Shown piece by piece: positions 45,246 to 54,549 of a stretch of DNA of 64,000 nucleotides. A program made the position numbers and the translations under genes. Position 1 is the stretch's first letter, and each line of letters begins with the position of its first letter. The stretch is from Rhodanobacter spathiphylli B39. GTDB taxonomy: Bacteria; Pseudomonadota; Gammaproteobacteria; Xanthomonadales; Rhodanobacteraceae. The DNA is taken from the NCBI RefSeq assembly GCF_000264295.1, contig NZ_AJXT01000048.1, positions 117,287-181,286 on the forward strand, in the 5' to 3' direction. Below the pieces are notes generated by a model. That model saw only the letters and a list, made by a program, of their open reading frames with translations. It did not search any database and was not told the DNA's origin.

Positions 45246-45962
45246 ATGCCGCAACTCTCCGTCGTCGTCCCCGTCTTCAACGAGCGTGACAACATCCCGC
45301 CGCTGCTGGCCGAGATCGCTGCCGCCCTGCGCGGGCAGGTCGACTACGAAGTCATCTACATCGATGACGATTCCAGCGACGACAGCCGCGCGGTGCTGGC
45401 GGCGCAGAAGGCGAGCCATCCGGAACTGCGGGTGCTGCACCACGTGACCCGCAGCGGCCAGAGCACGGCGGTGTGGAACGGCGTGCGCGCGGCGCAGTCG
45501 CCGTGGATCGCCACGCTGGACGGCGACGGCCAGAACGATCCGGCCGACATCCCGAAACTGCTGGCCGCCCGCGATGCGGCGTCGGCCGAAACGCGGCTGT
45601 TCGCCGGCTGGCGCACCACCCGCCGCGACAGTTTCAACAAGCGCATCTCCTCGAAGATCGCCAACGCGGTGCGCTCGCGCATGCTGCGCGATGCCACCCC
45701 GGACACGGGCTGCGGCCTGAAGCTGTTCGAGCGCGAGGTGTTCCTGCGCCTGCCCTACTTCGACCACATGCACCGCTACCTGCCGGCGCTGGTCAAGCGT
45801 GCCGGTTTCGCCGCCCAGAGCGTGCCGGTCGGCCATCGCCCGCGCACCGCCGGCGTGTCCAAGTACGGCATGCTGGACCGGCTGTGGGTCGGCCTGGCCG
45901 ACCTGCGCGGCGTGGCCTGGCTGATGCGTCGCGGCAAGGTCACCCGGGTCGAGGAACTCTGA
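45246..45962 (+). CDS. Family 2 glycosyltransferase, dolichyl-phosphate mannose synthase-like
   Basis: 238 residues. GT-A fold: VVVPVFNERDNIPPLLAEI, YIDDDSSDDS, the DxD-like LDGDGQNDPADI, and TGCGLKLFEREVFL. It lacks the C-terminal membrane helices of ArnC-type enzymes, so it is a soluble, membrane-associated polyprenyl-phosphate sugar transferase or similar. Stands alone; no lipid A or polysaccharide genes nearby. Acceptor unknown. Confidence 0.85.
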   Translation: MPQLSVVVPVFNERDNIPPLLAEIAAALRGQVDYEVIYIDDDSSDDSRAVLAAQKASHPELRVLHHVTRSGQSTAVWNGVRAAQSPWIATLDGDGQNDPADIPKLLAARDAASAETRLFAGWRTTRRDSFNKRISSKIANAVRSRMLRDATPDTGCGLKLFEREVFLRLPYFDHMHRYLPALVKRAGFAAQSVPVGHRPRTAGVSKYGMLDRLWVGLADLRGVAWLMRRGKVTRVEEL

Positions 45963-46041
45963 TCCAGGTCACGTCGCCCGATCCGGAGGCTCGTATGCTG
46001 GGTGGGGTCCTTGGCTGATCCGGAGCATCGGGAGACTGCCC

Positions 46042-46410
46042 GTGAGCATTGCCGTCAAACGCGTCTACGAACCGGCTGCAGCAACCGATGGCTATCGCGT
46101 GCTGATCGATCGCCTGTGGCCGCGCGGCCTGAAGAAGGACGCGGTGCCGCTGGACCTGTGGGCGAAGGAACTGGCGCCGTCGACCGCGTTGCGCCGGTGG
46201 TTCGGGCACGATCCCGCGTTGTGGGACGGTTTCCGCCATCGCTACGCCAGTGAACTGGACAAGCTCGCCGAACACTGGCAACCGCTGGCGCAGCGCGCCA
46301 GCCGGCACAAGCTCACCCTGCTGTACGGCGCCCGCGACGAGGAACACAACAACGCGGTGGCGCTGAAGGCGTATCTGGAAAACTGGCTGCGCTCGCACGG
46401 GCCGCGCTGA
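46042..46410 (+). CDS. DUF488 family protein
   Basis: 122 residues from a GTG at 46042 with gggag at 46030-46034. The family signature is VYEPAAATDGYRVLIDRLWPRGLKKD, then APSTALRRWFGHDPALWDGFRHRY, and LTLLYGARDEEHNNAVAL. Function unknown; the fold has been compared with nucleases or DNA-binding proteins without proof. Its stop codon is part of the second 160-bp repeat. Confidence 0.88.
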   Translation: MSIAVKRVYEPAAATDGYRVLIDRLWPRGLKKDAVPLDLWAKELAPSTALRRWFGHDPALWDGFRHRYASELDKLAEHWQPLAQRASRHKLTLLYGARDEEHNNAVALKAYLENWLRSHGPR

Positions 46411-46562
46411 GAGGTTGTGAGTTTCAACCTCTCAGGCCGGCCACGGATGGCCGGACATGAAGCGGTCACGCAAGTGATTGCTTCATGTGAGCACGTCCGG
46501 GCAGGTACCGGACGTGCGATAGAAGAAAACCACAGGAAGTGGTTTTCTTTACAGGCGCTGAG
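46404..46562 (+). repeat. 160-bp multi-hairpin repeat, copy B
   Basis: Same five-hairpin layout and same gcgctgag at both ends as copy A (7744-7903), again starting at a stop codon on the same strand. Its stems include gagaggttg/caacctctc, a perfect ccggcca/tggccgg, gaagcggtca/tgattgcttc with wobble pairs, gcacgtccgg/ccggacgtgc, and aagaaaaccac/gtggttttctt. It ends 9 bp before the convergent patatin stop. Confidence 0.85.
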
Positions 46563-46571
46563 CCGCGACCT

Positions 46572-47534
46572 TCAGGCCTCGCGCTGCGGTGTGCCCGCCC
46601 GCGGCCAGCTGGCCAGCGTGGCGCGGGCCTGCAGGCGGCCCATCTCGATCAGCTCGCGCGCCCGGTAGAACTCGTAGGCGCTGGCGATGTTGCGCGGCAA
46701 CTCGATCAGCAGATCCGGCTCGTAGGCGGCCAGGCGCAGCCGCGCCAGGTTGGCCTGCATCAGGTCCATCGATTGGGTCAGCAGGTCGAGCGTGCCCGGC
46801 ACCGGCGGCTGGTTCTCGCCATGCGAAACCATCCGGCCGATGAAGTCGCCGATGCGCTGGCGATAACCGGCTTGCGCGTTAGTGTCGCGGACTGGCGGTT
46901 GCGGTGGCGTGGTGGTGACGGGCGCGCCGTCGACGCTGACGGCAATCGTGTAGTCGGCGTTCTCGCGGATCAGCGGAGTCACCGGCACCGGGTTGAGCAG
47001 GGCGCCGTCGACCAGCCGGCGCCCGTCGATCAGGTGCGGACGAAACACGGTGGGGATGGCGATCGAGGCACGGATCGCGTCGAACAGGCAGCCGCGGCTG
47101 AGCCAGACTTCGCGGCCCCGCTCGATGTCGGTGGCCACCGCGGTGAAGGCCAGCGGCAGCTCCTCGATCTGCACGTCGCCGATCAGCCCGCGCATCGTCT
47201 CGATGATCTTCTCGCCCTTGATCAGCCCGCCGCCGGTGAAGGTCCAGTCGACCAGCCTGAGCACGTCGAACTTGGCCAGCGCGCAGACCCAGTCGCGATA
47301 GACCTCCAGCTTGCCGCTGGCATGGATGCCGCCGATCAGGGCGCCCATCGAGGTGCCGGCGATCGCCACGATCCGGTAACCCTGCGCCTCGATTTCCTCG
47401 ATCACGCCGATATGCGCCAGCCCCTTGGCGCCGCCGGCTCCCAGGGCCAGCGCCACCGTCGGCCCGGGTGGCGCGGCGGGCAGTTGCGGCGTGGTCGAGG
47501 GCGGTCCGGGCTGATGTGCTTTCATGGCGGGCAT
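46572..47534 (-). CDS. Patatin-like phospholipase (RssA-type)
   Basis: 320 residues. Lipid acyl hydrolase with oxyanion loop LGAGGAKGLAHIGVI (about 31-45), nucleophile in GTSMGALIGG and catalytic Asp in DGALLNPVPV. The last ~110 residues include DLLTQSMDLMQANLARLRL, a helical region common in this subfamily. No signal peptide, so cytoplasmic or membrane-associated. A start 9 bp later (47525) is equally possible. The 23 N-terminal residues are Pro-rich. Confidence 0.9.
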   Translation of the reverse strand: MPAMKAHQPGPPSTTPQLPAAPPGPTVALALGAGGAKGLAHIGVIEEIEAQGYRIVAIAGTSMGALIGGIHASGKLEVYRDWVCALAKFDVLRLVDWTFTGGGLIKGEKIIETMRGLIGDVQIEELPLAFTAVATDIERGREVWLSRGCLFDAIRASIAIPTVFRPHLIDGRRLVDGALLNPVPVTPLIRENADYTIAVSVDGAPVTTTPPQPPVRDTNAQAGYRQRIGDFIGRMVSHGENQPPVPGTLDLLTQSMDLMQANLARLRLAAYEPDLLIELPRNIASAYEFYRARELIEMGRLQARATLASWPRAGTPQREA

Positions 47535-47721
47535 TCAATCACGAAATGCAGGCGCTGCCGTTGGCAGGCTGCATCACCGCGAGCGACGGTGGCGGCGGCT
47601 GGTTAGTATGACCGGGCTGCGGCACCCGGCCGGCGGCAACGAACACGGAATCACGCATGGCTTCTTCATCATCCATTCCTGACCGAAAGCCCTGCCGCGT
47701 GCGCGGGCCGGGGTCTGCCGC

Positions 47722-49482
47722 GTGAGCTGGCAGGCCTGGGCGACCGTGGCGGTGATCGCGCTGGCGATGGCGCTGTTCGCCAGCGAGAAGCTGCGCATCG
47801 ATCTGGTCGCCCTGCTGGTGCTGGCGACCCTGGTGATCCTCGGCATCGTCACGCCGGTGGAAGCGCTGAGCGGCTTCAGCAACGAGGCCACGGTGACGGT
47901 GGCGGCGATGTTCGCGCTGAGCCTGGGCATCGAACGTTCCGGTGCGCTGGAACCGCTGAGCCGCTGGCTGATCCGGATCAGGCGTCCCTGGCTGCTGACC
48001 CTGGCGCTGATGCTGGCGATCGCGCCGCTGGGCGCCTTCGTCAAGAACATCGCCCTGGTCGCCACCTTCCTGCCGCTGGCGCTGCGCGTGTGCCAGCGCA
48101 CGCATACGCCGCCAGGCCGCGTGCTGATGCCGATGGCGTACGCCGCGCAGATGGGCGGCGTGTGCACGCTGATCGGCACCTCGTCCAACCTGCTGGCCGA
48201 CACGCTGGCGCAGAAGCACGGCATGCCGGCGTTCGGCGTGTTCGAGTTCACCCGCATGGGGGTGATCCTCGCCGTGGTCGGCATCCTCTATCTGATGCTG
48301 GTCGGGCGCTGGCTGCTGCCGCGCCACATCGATGCGGAGATGCCGGAGCAGGAAGACATCGGCAAATACGTCACCGAGCTGGAAGTGACCGAACAGTCGT
48401 CGCTGGTTGGCGGCAGCATCGCCGATGCGAAGCTGGGCGAGCGCTACGGCGTCTACCCGCTGGAGTTGTTGCGGGGCGAAAAGCGCATGTGGTCGCCGCG
48501 CAGCCAGGAGATCGCCGTGGGCGACGTGCTGCTGGTGCGCGGCGACTGGGAAAAGATCGAGGAATTCCAGCGTCGCACCGGCCTGCGCAACGCACCGGAC
48601 CGGCGTTATGCCAAGGGCGACGACCGCTCGCGCGTGATGGTGGAGCTGATGGTGGCACCGGCCAGCCCGATGGAAAGCCGGCGGCTCGACGAGACCGGCC
48701 TGAACTGGCGCTATGACGCGGTCGCCCTGGCCATCCACCGGCGTGGCCAGCTGTTGCGCGACAAGCTCAGCGACGTCAGCCTGGCGGTGGGTGACGTGCT
48801 GCTGGTGCTGGTGGACGACGACGCCCTGTCGAACCTGCGCAACGACGAGGCCTTCATCGTGCTGAGCGAGCGCGAGGAAACGCATCGCACGCCACGCAAG
48901 GCGTTCTACGCGGCGGCCATCATGGCCGGCGTGGTGGTGGCCTCGGGCCTGCACTGGCTGCCGATTCCGATCGCCGCGATCTGCGGCGCCATCGCCATGG
49001 CGATCACCGGCTGCTTCGGCCGCAAGGACGTCTACGAAGGCATCGACTGGAAGATCATCATCCTGCTTGGCGCGATCCTGCCGCTGGGCATCGCGATCGA
49101 GCGCAGCGGCCTGTCGCAGGAACTGGTGCAGATGGGCCTGGGCGTGGTCGGCGAGCACGGCCCGCTGGCCGCCCTGCTGATGGTCTACCTGCTCACCGCC
49201 CTGCTCACCGAACTGATGGGACACAATCCCTCGGTGGTGCTGATGGTGGGCATCGCGGTGTCGGTCGCCCATGCGATGAAGGTGGACCCGCGGCCATTCG
49301 TGGTGGCCGTCGCCTTCGCCGCGGCCACCTCGTTCGCCACGCCCGTCGGCTATCCCACCAACACCATGGTCTACTACGCCGGCGGTTATCGCTTCACCGA
49401 CTTCATGAAGGTGGGCATCCCGCTGATCGCCATCTTCTGCGCGTTGTCGATGTGGCTGATACCGCAGTTCTGGCCGTTTTAA
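47722..49482 (+). CDS. SLC13/DASS-type transporter with RCK_C (TrkA-C) domains
   Basis: 586 residues from a GTG at 47722. N-terminal transport helices (about 5-205), including FSNEATVTVAAMFALSLGIERSG and the substrate loop GGVCTLIGTSSNLLADTL; two cytoplasmic RCK_C domains (about 210-300 and 310-390); then helices to the end with the second loop SFATPVGYPTNTMVYYAGGY. Family members carry sulfate, dicarboxylates or other anions with Na+; the RCK insert suggests ligand control. Substrate not deducible. Divergent from the patatin gene. Confidence 0.9.
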   Translation: MSWQAWATVAVIALAMALFASEKLRIDLVALLVLATLVILGIVTPVEALSGFSNEATVTVAAMFALSLGIERSGALEPLSRWLIRIRRPWLLTLALMLAIAPLGAFVKNIALVATFLPLALRVCQRTHTPPGRVLMPMAYAAQMGGVCTLIGTSSNLLADTLAQKHGMPAFGVFEFTRMGVILAVVGILYLMLVGRWLLPRHIDAEMPEQEDIGKYVTELEVTEQSSLVGGSIADAKLGERYGVYPLELLRGEKRMWSPRSQEIAVGDVLLVRGDWEKIEEFQRRTGLRNAPDRRYAKGDDRSRVMVELMVAPASPMESRRLDETGLNWRYDAVALAIHRRGQLLRDKLSDVSLAVGDVLLVLVDDDALSNLRNDEAFIVLSEREETHRTPRKAFYAAAIMAGVVVASGLHWLPIPIAAICGAIAMAITGCFGRKDVYEGIDWKIIILLGAILPLGIAIERSGLSQELVQMGLGVVGEHGPLAALLMVYLLTALLTELMGHNPSVVLMVGIAVSVAHAMKVDPRPFVVAVAFAAATSFATPVGYPTNTMVYYAGGYRFTDFMKVGIPLIAIFCALSMWLIPQFWPF

Positions 49483-49487
49483 TAGAG

Positions 49488-49660
49488 CTAAAGCGCATTT
49501 CGCGTTTGCTCCCTCTCCCTCCGGGAGAGGGTTGGGGAGAGGGTGCCCCCCGCCTGGAACCAGCATCGAAGCCGACTTCGATCAAGTTTCGTCGTACACC
49601 GGCCCTCACCTCAATCCTCTCCCCCGAGGGGGAGAGGAGGCGAACGTGCCGTGCGGGAGT
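49488..49660. repeat. ctccctctccc / gggagaggg repeat, copy 2, with a second inverted unit
   Basis: After the SLC13 stop: gctccctctccctccgggagagggttggggagagggtg (about 49507-49544), a spacer, then ccctcacctcaatcctctcccccgagggggagagg in the other orientation (about 49603-49637). The two units face each other and can pair. Similar to the unit at 17786. Confidence 0.7.
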
Positions 49661-49714
49661 CGCCACATCGTGCATTCGGGAGGGGCGAGCGTCGCTGAGG
49701 AGTGGTAGTGCCAG

Positions 49715-50695
49715 TCATGGCTGGGCGTATCCGCCCAATGCCAGCTGCAGCAGGATCTTCATCTCCTCGCGCAGCGACATGGGCGCCACGATCTCCGCAT
49801 CCGGACCGTACTTGAGCACGTCCATCAGCAGCTCTTTCGAGTTGGAATAGGGCAGCTTCAGTTCATAGCGGCCGTCGGGCAGCCATTCGCCCTTTTGCTG
49901 CGAGTGCCAGTGTTCGTCGGCGACCCAGCGCGCGGCGTGCGACGAGAAGCGGATGGTGGCCCAGGCCTTGGGCTTGCCCGCGAAGATGCCGTAGCTGGAG
50001 GCGAGCAATTCGTTGAGGTCGCTGTCGGGGACGTCGATGGCGGCGCTGTCCAGCGCGTGCGCCTCGGCCATCCGGTCGACGGCGAAGCTGCGCAGCGCCT
50101 CGCGGTCGTGATCCCACACGTCCAGATACCAGTTGTCGCGATAGTGAGTCAGCCGCTGCGGCGACACGGTGCGGCGGCTGTCGGCATTGGTGGTGCGCGC
50201 GCGGTAGCGGAAGCGCAGCTGCTGTCGCTGCAGCACCGCACCGGCTACCGTGCGGAACACCTGCTGGTCGAGCTTGCGCTCGCCCCAGGGAATTACCCTG
50301 ATCCGCTCGATCGGCAACGCCTTGCCGTTGTCGTGGTTGGAAAGCAGGCCCTCGATGCGCGACTTGAACGGCGCCAGCGCGCCGGCCAGCACGCCGGGGC
50401 CGGAGCGGCCGATCAGCTCGTTCAGCGCCAGCAGGGCGGCCAGCTCGTCGGAGGTCAGCCACAGGCCGGGCAGTTCGAACTTCTCGCCTTCGCCCTGCTC
50501 GTAACGGAACGCGGCGGCCTGGTCGTTGCCACCGCTCTCGATCGGCGCGCGCAATGCGTCGCGCAGGAAGGCCACGTCGCGATACAGGGTGGCGCGCGAA
50601 CATTCCAGTTCGTCGAGCAGGCGCGGCAGCGGTATCGGATAGTGCGCCGACTTCAGCAGCCGGTGCAGGGTCAGTATGCGTTCGTAGCGATCCAT
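49715..50695 (-). CDS. WYL-domain transcriptional regulator
   Basis: 326 residues from ATG 50695. N-terminal winged helix RYERILTLHRLLKSAHYPIPLPRLLDELECSRATLYRDVAFL (residues 3-44), a WYL domain with RFRYRARTTNADSRRTVSPQRLTHYRDNWYLDVWDHDREALRSFAVDRM (about 150-200), and a WCX C-terminal domain. WYL regulators sense ligands such as nucleotides or single-stranded nucleic acid. Alone and divergent from a membrane protein, which may be its target; no defence genes nearby. Confidence 0.92.
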   Translation of the reverse strand: MDRYERILTLHRLLKSAHYPIPLPRLLDELECSRATLYRDVAFLRDALRAPIESGGNDQAAAFRYEQGEGEKFELPGLWLTSDELAALLALNELIGRSGPGVLAGALAPFKSRIEGLLSNHDNGKALPIERIRVIPWGERKLDQQVFRTVAGAVLQRQQLRFRYRARTTNADSRRTVSPQRLTHYRDNWYLDVWDHDREALRSFAVDRMAEAHALDSAAIDVPDSDLNELLASSYGIFAGKPKAWATIRFSSHAARWVADEHWHSQQKGEWLPDGRYELKLPYSNSKELLMDVLKYGPDAEIVAPMSLREEMKILLQLALGGYAQP

Positions 50696-50772
50696 GGGTC
50701 GTCGGCGTTTCGTCGATGGCAGGCCTTGTGTAGCATGGAGGCGGCCTGCGTTGCTCACAAGTCGCCGCCGGC

Positions 50773-51723
50773 ATGGTCGAAACCAGCATCGGATGCCTCA
50801 TGTCGCCCAGCCGCGAATTGCCGACAGACGTCACCAGCACGCACGACCCCGCCCTTGCCGGGACGACCCGATCCAGTTACGCCGAGATCCTGCTGCGCGT
50901 GCTGGCGGTCAGCGGCTACGGCTTGTGGATCTGGCTGGGCATGGGCCTGACCCTGGGCATGAACCAGATCGGCAACGGCGCGATGCAGATGCCGCTGGTG
51001 CTGGGCACCGCACTGGTGTGCGCGGGACTGGCCCTGGGCGGCTTGCGTCTTTCGGCGAACACCGCGTGGTACGGCGGGCCGCCGGCGGAACGACGCTGGC
51101 CCAAGCGGGCGGCGTGGATGGCGCTGGCCTGCTTCCTGCCCGTGCTGTTGCTGCTGGTGCTGGGGGACGGGCACGGACACGTGTTGTCGATGCGCATGGC
51201 CGGGGTGGCGTTGCTGCTGTGCAGCCTGGTCAGCCTGGTGCACAGCGCGTACCGCTTTCGCAGCCAGCTTTCGCCCGACCTGCAGCGGATGTCCTCCTCC
51301 CTGCCGGTCAGCCGGCTGGTCACCGCCTGGTACGGCGGCGGCTTGTGGCTGTGGCTGTGCGTGATGATGCAGGGCGGGCCAGGCCCCGAGCACGGCGCCT
51401 ATCCGTGGATTCTGCTGTTGCTGGCGCTGGCCTTGCTGCTGGGCCTGCTCGAAGGCATGCGCTGGCAGTCACTGGCGCCGGCCCAGGGCAGCGACCATGA
51501 CCTGTACGTCCAGCACCTGTCGTTGCCCCGCATCGCCGCCGCGCTGCTGATCTACGTGCTGCCCTGCGCGGCCCTGCTGTTCACCGACCGATTCGGCGGC
51601 GGGCTGCTGGCGTCCGCCCTGGCCGTTCCCAGTTGCCTGCTCGGCAAGATGATCGAGCAGCATGTCTATGAAACGGCTCTGGCGCGGGGGCTCCCCGCCG
51701 GCGGGATGAATCCGTTCCCGTGA
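50773..51723 (+). CDS. Polytopic membrane protein of unknown function
   Basis: Up to 316 residues, with about eight hydrophobic helices from residue 40 onward (LLRVLAVSGYGLWIWLGMGL, MALACFLPVLLLLVLG, ILLLLALALLLGLLEG, IAAALLIYVLPCAALLF). The first 30-40 residues are polar; ATG 50800 gives a shorter start. No family recognised. Divergent from the WYL regulator, 77 bp between starts. Confidence 0.7.
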   Translation: MVETSIGCLMSPSRELPTDVTSTHDPALAGTTRSSYAEILLRVLAVSGYGLWIWLGMGLTLGMNQIGNGAMQMPLVLGTALVCAGLALGGLRLSANTAWYGGPPAERRWPKRAAWMALACFLPVLLLLVLGDGHGHVLSMRMAGVALLLCSLVSLVHSAYRFRSQLSPDLQRMSSSLPVSRLVTAWYGGGLWLWLCVMMQGGPGPEHGAYPWILLLLALALLLGLLEGMRWQSLAPAQGSDHDLYVQHLSLPRIAAALLIYVLPCAALLFTDRFGGGLLASALAVPSCLLGKMIEQHVYETALARGLPAGGMNPFP

Positions 51724-51804
51724 TTTTCCGGAACGTTCATTGGCAGTTCAAACCGCCACGTTAAGGTAGCGGCCTTACCATCTTTTAACAAATGGATCGC
51801 CCCG

Positions 51805-52611
51805 ATGAAAAAGACCCTGATCGCCGGCCTGCTGCTGGCCGCCTTCGCGAGCTTCGCCGTCCAGGCCCAGGATACCGACACCCAGGCCGCCAACGGCGGC
51901 TGGAGTGGCTCGGGCGAATTCGGTTTCGCCTCGTCCACCGGCAATTCGCGCTCGGAGAACATCAACGCCAAGCTCGGCCTGAGCCAGGAAAACGAGCAGT
52001 GGAAGAACAACTTCTTCGTCGACGCGCTGCGCTCGAAGAGCCAGCAGACCCTGGTCGACACCGACGGCAACACGATCAAGCAGTTCAACACCACCGCCAA
52101 CCGCTATGACGGCGGCGCCTCGGTCGGCCTCAAGCTCGATCCGCGCAGCTACATCGTGGGCGCCGCGCGCTACGAGCACGACGATTTCGGCGCCAATCTG
52201 TGGCAGGGCATCGTCTCGCTGGGTTATGGCTACATCGCGCTGAAGGACGGCCGCAACGAGCTGTCGTTCGAAATCGGTCCCGGTTACAAGCGCTACCGCC
52301 CGGCCGACGTGGACGTGGTGGTCGACGGCGCGGTGGTGCACCAGCAGCAGCCAACCGAGAGCGAAATGGTCGGCCGCGGCCTGATCAACTACAAGTTCAA
52401 GCTCACCGAGAACACCGCGTTCGAGGATACCTTCCTGATGGAAGCGGGCTCCAAGAACACCTACCTGCAGAACGACGCGGGCCTCGCCGTCAGCATGACC
52501 AGGAAGCTGGCGCTGAAGGTGGGTTTCCAGCTCCGCCACAACAGCGACGTGCTGCCGGGAACCAAGAAGACCGACACGCTGACCACGACGAACCTGGTTT
52601 ACAGCTTCTGA
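51805..52611 (+). CDS. DUF481 outer-membrane protein
   Basis: 268 residues with a signal peptide (ends VQA-QD, residue 22). The mature chain is a beta barrel of the DUF481 (YdiY) family: GWSGSGEFGFASSTGNSRSENINAKLGLS at the start, alternating strands, and the terminal aromatic LVYSF typical of BAM substrates. Ribosome region before ATG 51805 is weak (cgcccc). The preceding 60 bp are A/T-richer (cttaccatcttttaac), a probable promoter. Function unknown. Confidence 0.9.
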   Translation: MKKTLIAGLLLAAFASFAVQAQDTDTQAANGGWSGSGEFGFASSTGNSRSENINAKLGLSQENEQWKNNFFVDALRSKSQQTLVDTDGNTIKQFNTTANRYDGGASVGLKLDPRSYIVGAARYEHDDFGANLWQGIVSLGYGYIALKDGRNELSFEIGPGYKRYRPADVDVVVDGAVVHQQQPTESEMVGRGLINYKFKLTENTAFEDTFLMEAGSKNTYLQNDAGLAVSMTRKLALKVGFQLRHNSDVLPGTKKTDTLTTTNLVYSF

Positions 52612-52618
52612 GGAAAGA

Positions 52619-52684
52619 GCGGGAACAGGGAGCGGGAAACGGGGAACGGGAAGAGCGCGAAGCGCAGAGTCCCCGTTCCCGCTT
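52619..52684. repeat. Inverted repeat built from ggaac/gttcc units, copy 2
   Basis: gggaacaggg, agcgggaaacggggaacggg, then gtccccgttcccgc: the same units and polarity as 1316-1395. It separates the convergent DUF481 and hemC genes and ends at the hemC stop codon. Confidence 0.65.
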
Positions 52685-53599
52685 CTACCCCAGCAGCTCG
52701 CCCGCGCCCTGCGCCAGCAGGGCTTCGGCCACCTGCCGACCCAGTGCCTCCGCCTGCTCGCCGGGGCTGGCGGCTTCGGCATGCAGCAGGCGGCCACTGT
52801 TCGCGTCGCCGACCAGTCCGCGCAGGTGCAGGCCGTGTTCGCCGAGCATGCACCACGCACCCACCGGCACCGTGCAGCTGCCGCCCAACGCGTGATTCAT
52901 CGCGCGCTCGGCGGTGACGGTGAGGCGGGTGTCGGCGTCGTCCAGCGCGGCCAGCAAGGCGAGTACGGCCGGCTGGTCAGCGCGTGCCTCGATCGCGATC
53001 GCCGCCTGGCCCGGTGCCGGCAGCCAGTCCGGCGCGGCCAGTCGCGAACGGATGCGCGCGGCCAGGCCCAGTCGTTCCAGTCCGGCGCACGCCAGCACGA
53101 TCGCGTCGTAGTCGCCGGCATCCAGCTTGCCCAGTCGCGTGCCCACGTTGCCGCGCAGATCCAGCAGCCGAAGATCCGGCCGCAACGCTCGCAATTGCGC
53201 CTGCCGGCGCAGCGAGGAGGTGCCCACCCGGGCGCCCTGCGGCAGTGACGCCAGCTCGGCGTGGTCGTTGCTGACGAAGGCATCCGCCGCGTCCGCACGG
53301 GGCAGGATCGCCGGCAGCACGAAGCCGGGTTCCAGCTCCGCCGGCACGTCCTTCAGGGAATGCACGGCCAGATCCGCGCGGCCTTCCAGCATCGCCACTT
53401 CCAGTTCCTTCAGGAACAGTCCCTTGCCGCCGATCGTGGCCAGCGGCTTGTCCAGGATCTCGTCGCCGCGCGTGCTCATCGGCACCAGTTCGACGAGCAG
53501 CCCCGGGTGCGCCACGCGCAGCAGGGCCGCCACGTGCTCGGCCTGCCACAGCGCGAGCGCGCTCTTGCGGGTGGCGATGCGCAGGGTGGAAGGATTCAT
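52685..53599 (-). CDS. hemC: Hydroxymethylbilane synthase (porphobilinogen deaminase)
   Basis: Polymerises four porphobilinogens in haem synthesis. 304 residues. The dipyrromethane cofactor cysteine is Cys242 in [11 protein letters not shown], and the catalytic Asp84 is in [26 protein letters not shown] and [11 protein letters not shown] are family signatures. hemD, often next to hemC, does not follow here; the gene stands alone with stop TAG. Confidence 0.96.
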   Translation of the reverse strand: MNPSTLRIATRKSALALWQAEHVAALLRVAHPGLLVELVPMSTRGDEILDKPLATIGGKGLFLKELEVAMLEGRADLAVHSLKDVPAELEPGFVLPAILPRADAADAFVSNDHAELASLPQGARVGTSSLRRQAQLRALRPDLRLLDLRGNVGTRLGKLDAGDYDAIVLACAGLERLGLAARIRSRLAAPDWLPAPGQAAIAIEARADQPAVLALLAALDDADTRLTVTAERAMNHALGGSCTVPVGAWCMLGEHGLHLRGLVGDANSGRLLHAEAASPGEQAEALGRQVAEALLAQGAGELLG

Positions 53600-53732
53600 C
53601 GGGGCTCCGCGAGGTTCAACGAGCGCTCATTGTCGCGTAGTTTCCGCGCCGCGGCGCAACGGCGAATTGGCGCAGGCGGCTGCAAAACCGCGATGGACCG
53701 GGCTAGGATGGGGAAAACCTCGGGAGCAGATC

Positions 53733-54487
53733 ATGCAAAGCGGCAATCCGGCGCTCAACAAGAACACCTTCCTCGACGCCGCCAGCGGCGCCGTGGTTAC
53801 CCGCAGCGACGACGCCATGACGATCAATGGCACGGTCAACAAGACCGGGCTGCTGCTGTTGCTGGTGCTGGTGGGCGCATTCGTCAGCTGGAGCCGTTTC
53901 AGCGGTCCGGACAGCCTGCCCACGATCATGCCGCTGGTGCTCGGCGGCTGCATCGGCGGCCTGGTGCTGGGCCTGGTGACCGTGTTCAAGAAGACCTGGG
54001 CGCCTTCACCGCGCCGCTGTACGCGGTGGCCGAGGGCCTGTTCATCGGCGCGCTGTCGGCGATCTTCGAGATGCGCTATCCGGGCATCGTGATCCAGGCG
54101 GTGGGGCTGACCTTCGGCACCATGGCGGCGATGCTGCTGGCCTACCGCAGCGGGCTGATCCGCGCCACCGAGAAGTTCAAGCTCGGCGTGGTCGCCGCCA
54201 CCGGCGGCATCTTGCTGCTGTACCTGGCCAACTTCGCGATGGGTTTCTTCGGTCATTCGATGGGCTTCATCAATGGCAGCAGCATGCTGGGCATCGGCTT
54301 CAGCGCCGTGGTGGTGGTGATCGCCGCGCTGAACCTGATCCTCGACTTCGACCTGATCGAAACCGGCGCCCAGTCCGGCGCACCGAAGTACATGGAGTGG
54401 TACGGCGCGTTTGCACTGGTGGTGACCCTGGTCTGGCTGTACCTGGAACTGCTGCGCCTGCTGTCGAAACTGCAGTCGCGCAACTGA
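53733..54487 (+). pseudogene. Bax inhibitor-1/YccA-like membrane protein with a frameshift
   Basis: From ATG 53733 (ribosome site gggag) one frame gives a YccA-like start: SDDAMTINGTVNKTGLLLLLVLVGAFVSW through FKKTWAP. The next frame continues GAFTAPLYAVAEGLFIGALSAIFEM to LLSKLQSRN, stop at 54487. The switch is at about 54001-54006 (gcgccttcacc); adding one base after gcgcc restores a 251-residue protein of six to seven helices. Everything else looks intact, so this is either a very recent mutation or an assembly error. Confidence 0.8.
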
Positions 54488-54501
54488 GCATCGGAAACAG
54501 C

Positions 54502-54534
54502 GAGGCCGGCGGATCGCTGCGATCCGCCGGCCTC
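54502..54534. terminator. Strong hairpin between the YccA-like gene and tkt
   Basis: Perfect 15-bp stem gaggccggcggatcg with complement and a three-base loop, between two convergent genes. The plus strand continues ttcgtg, the minus strand lacks a T-run. Confidence 0.6.
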
Positions 54535-54549
54535 TTCGTGTCCGCGGGA

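Noticed and set aside
47539..49566. 675-codon open frame on the minus strand
   Set aside because: Antisense shadow of the SLC13 gene; His/Gln/Arg-rich and without domain similarity.
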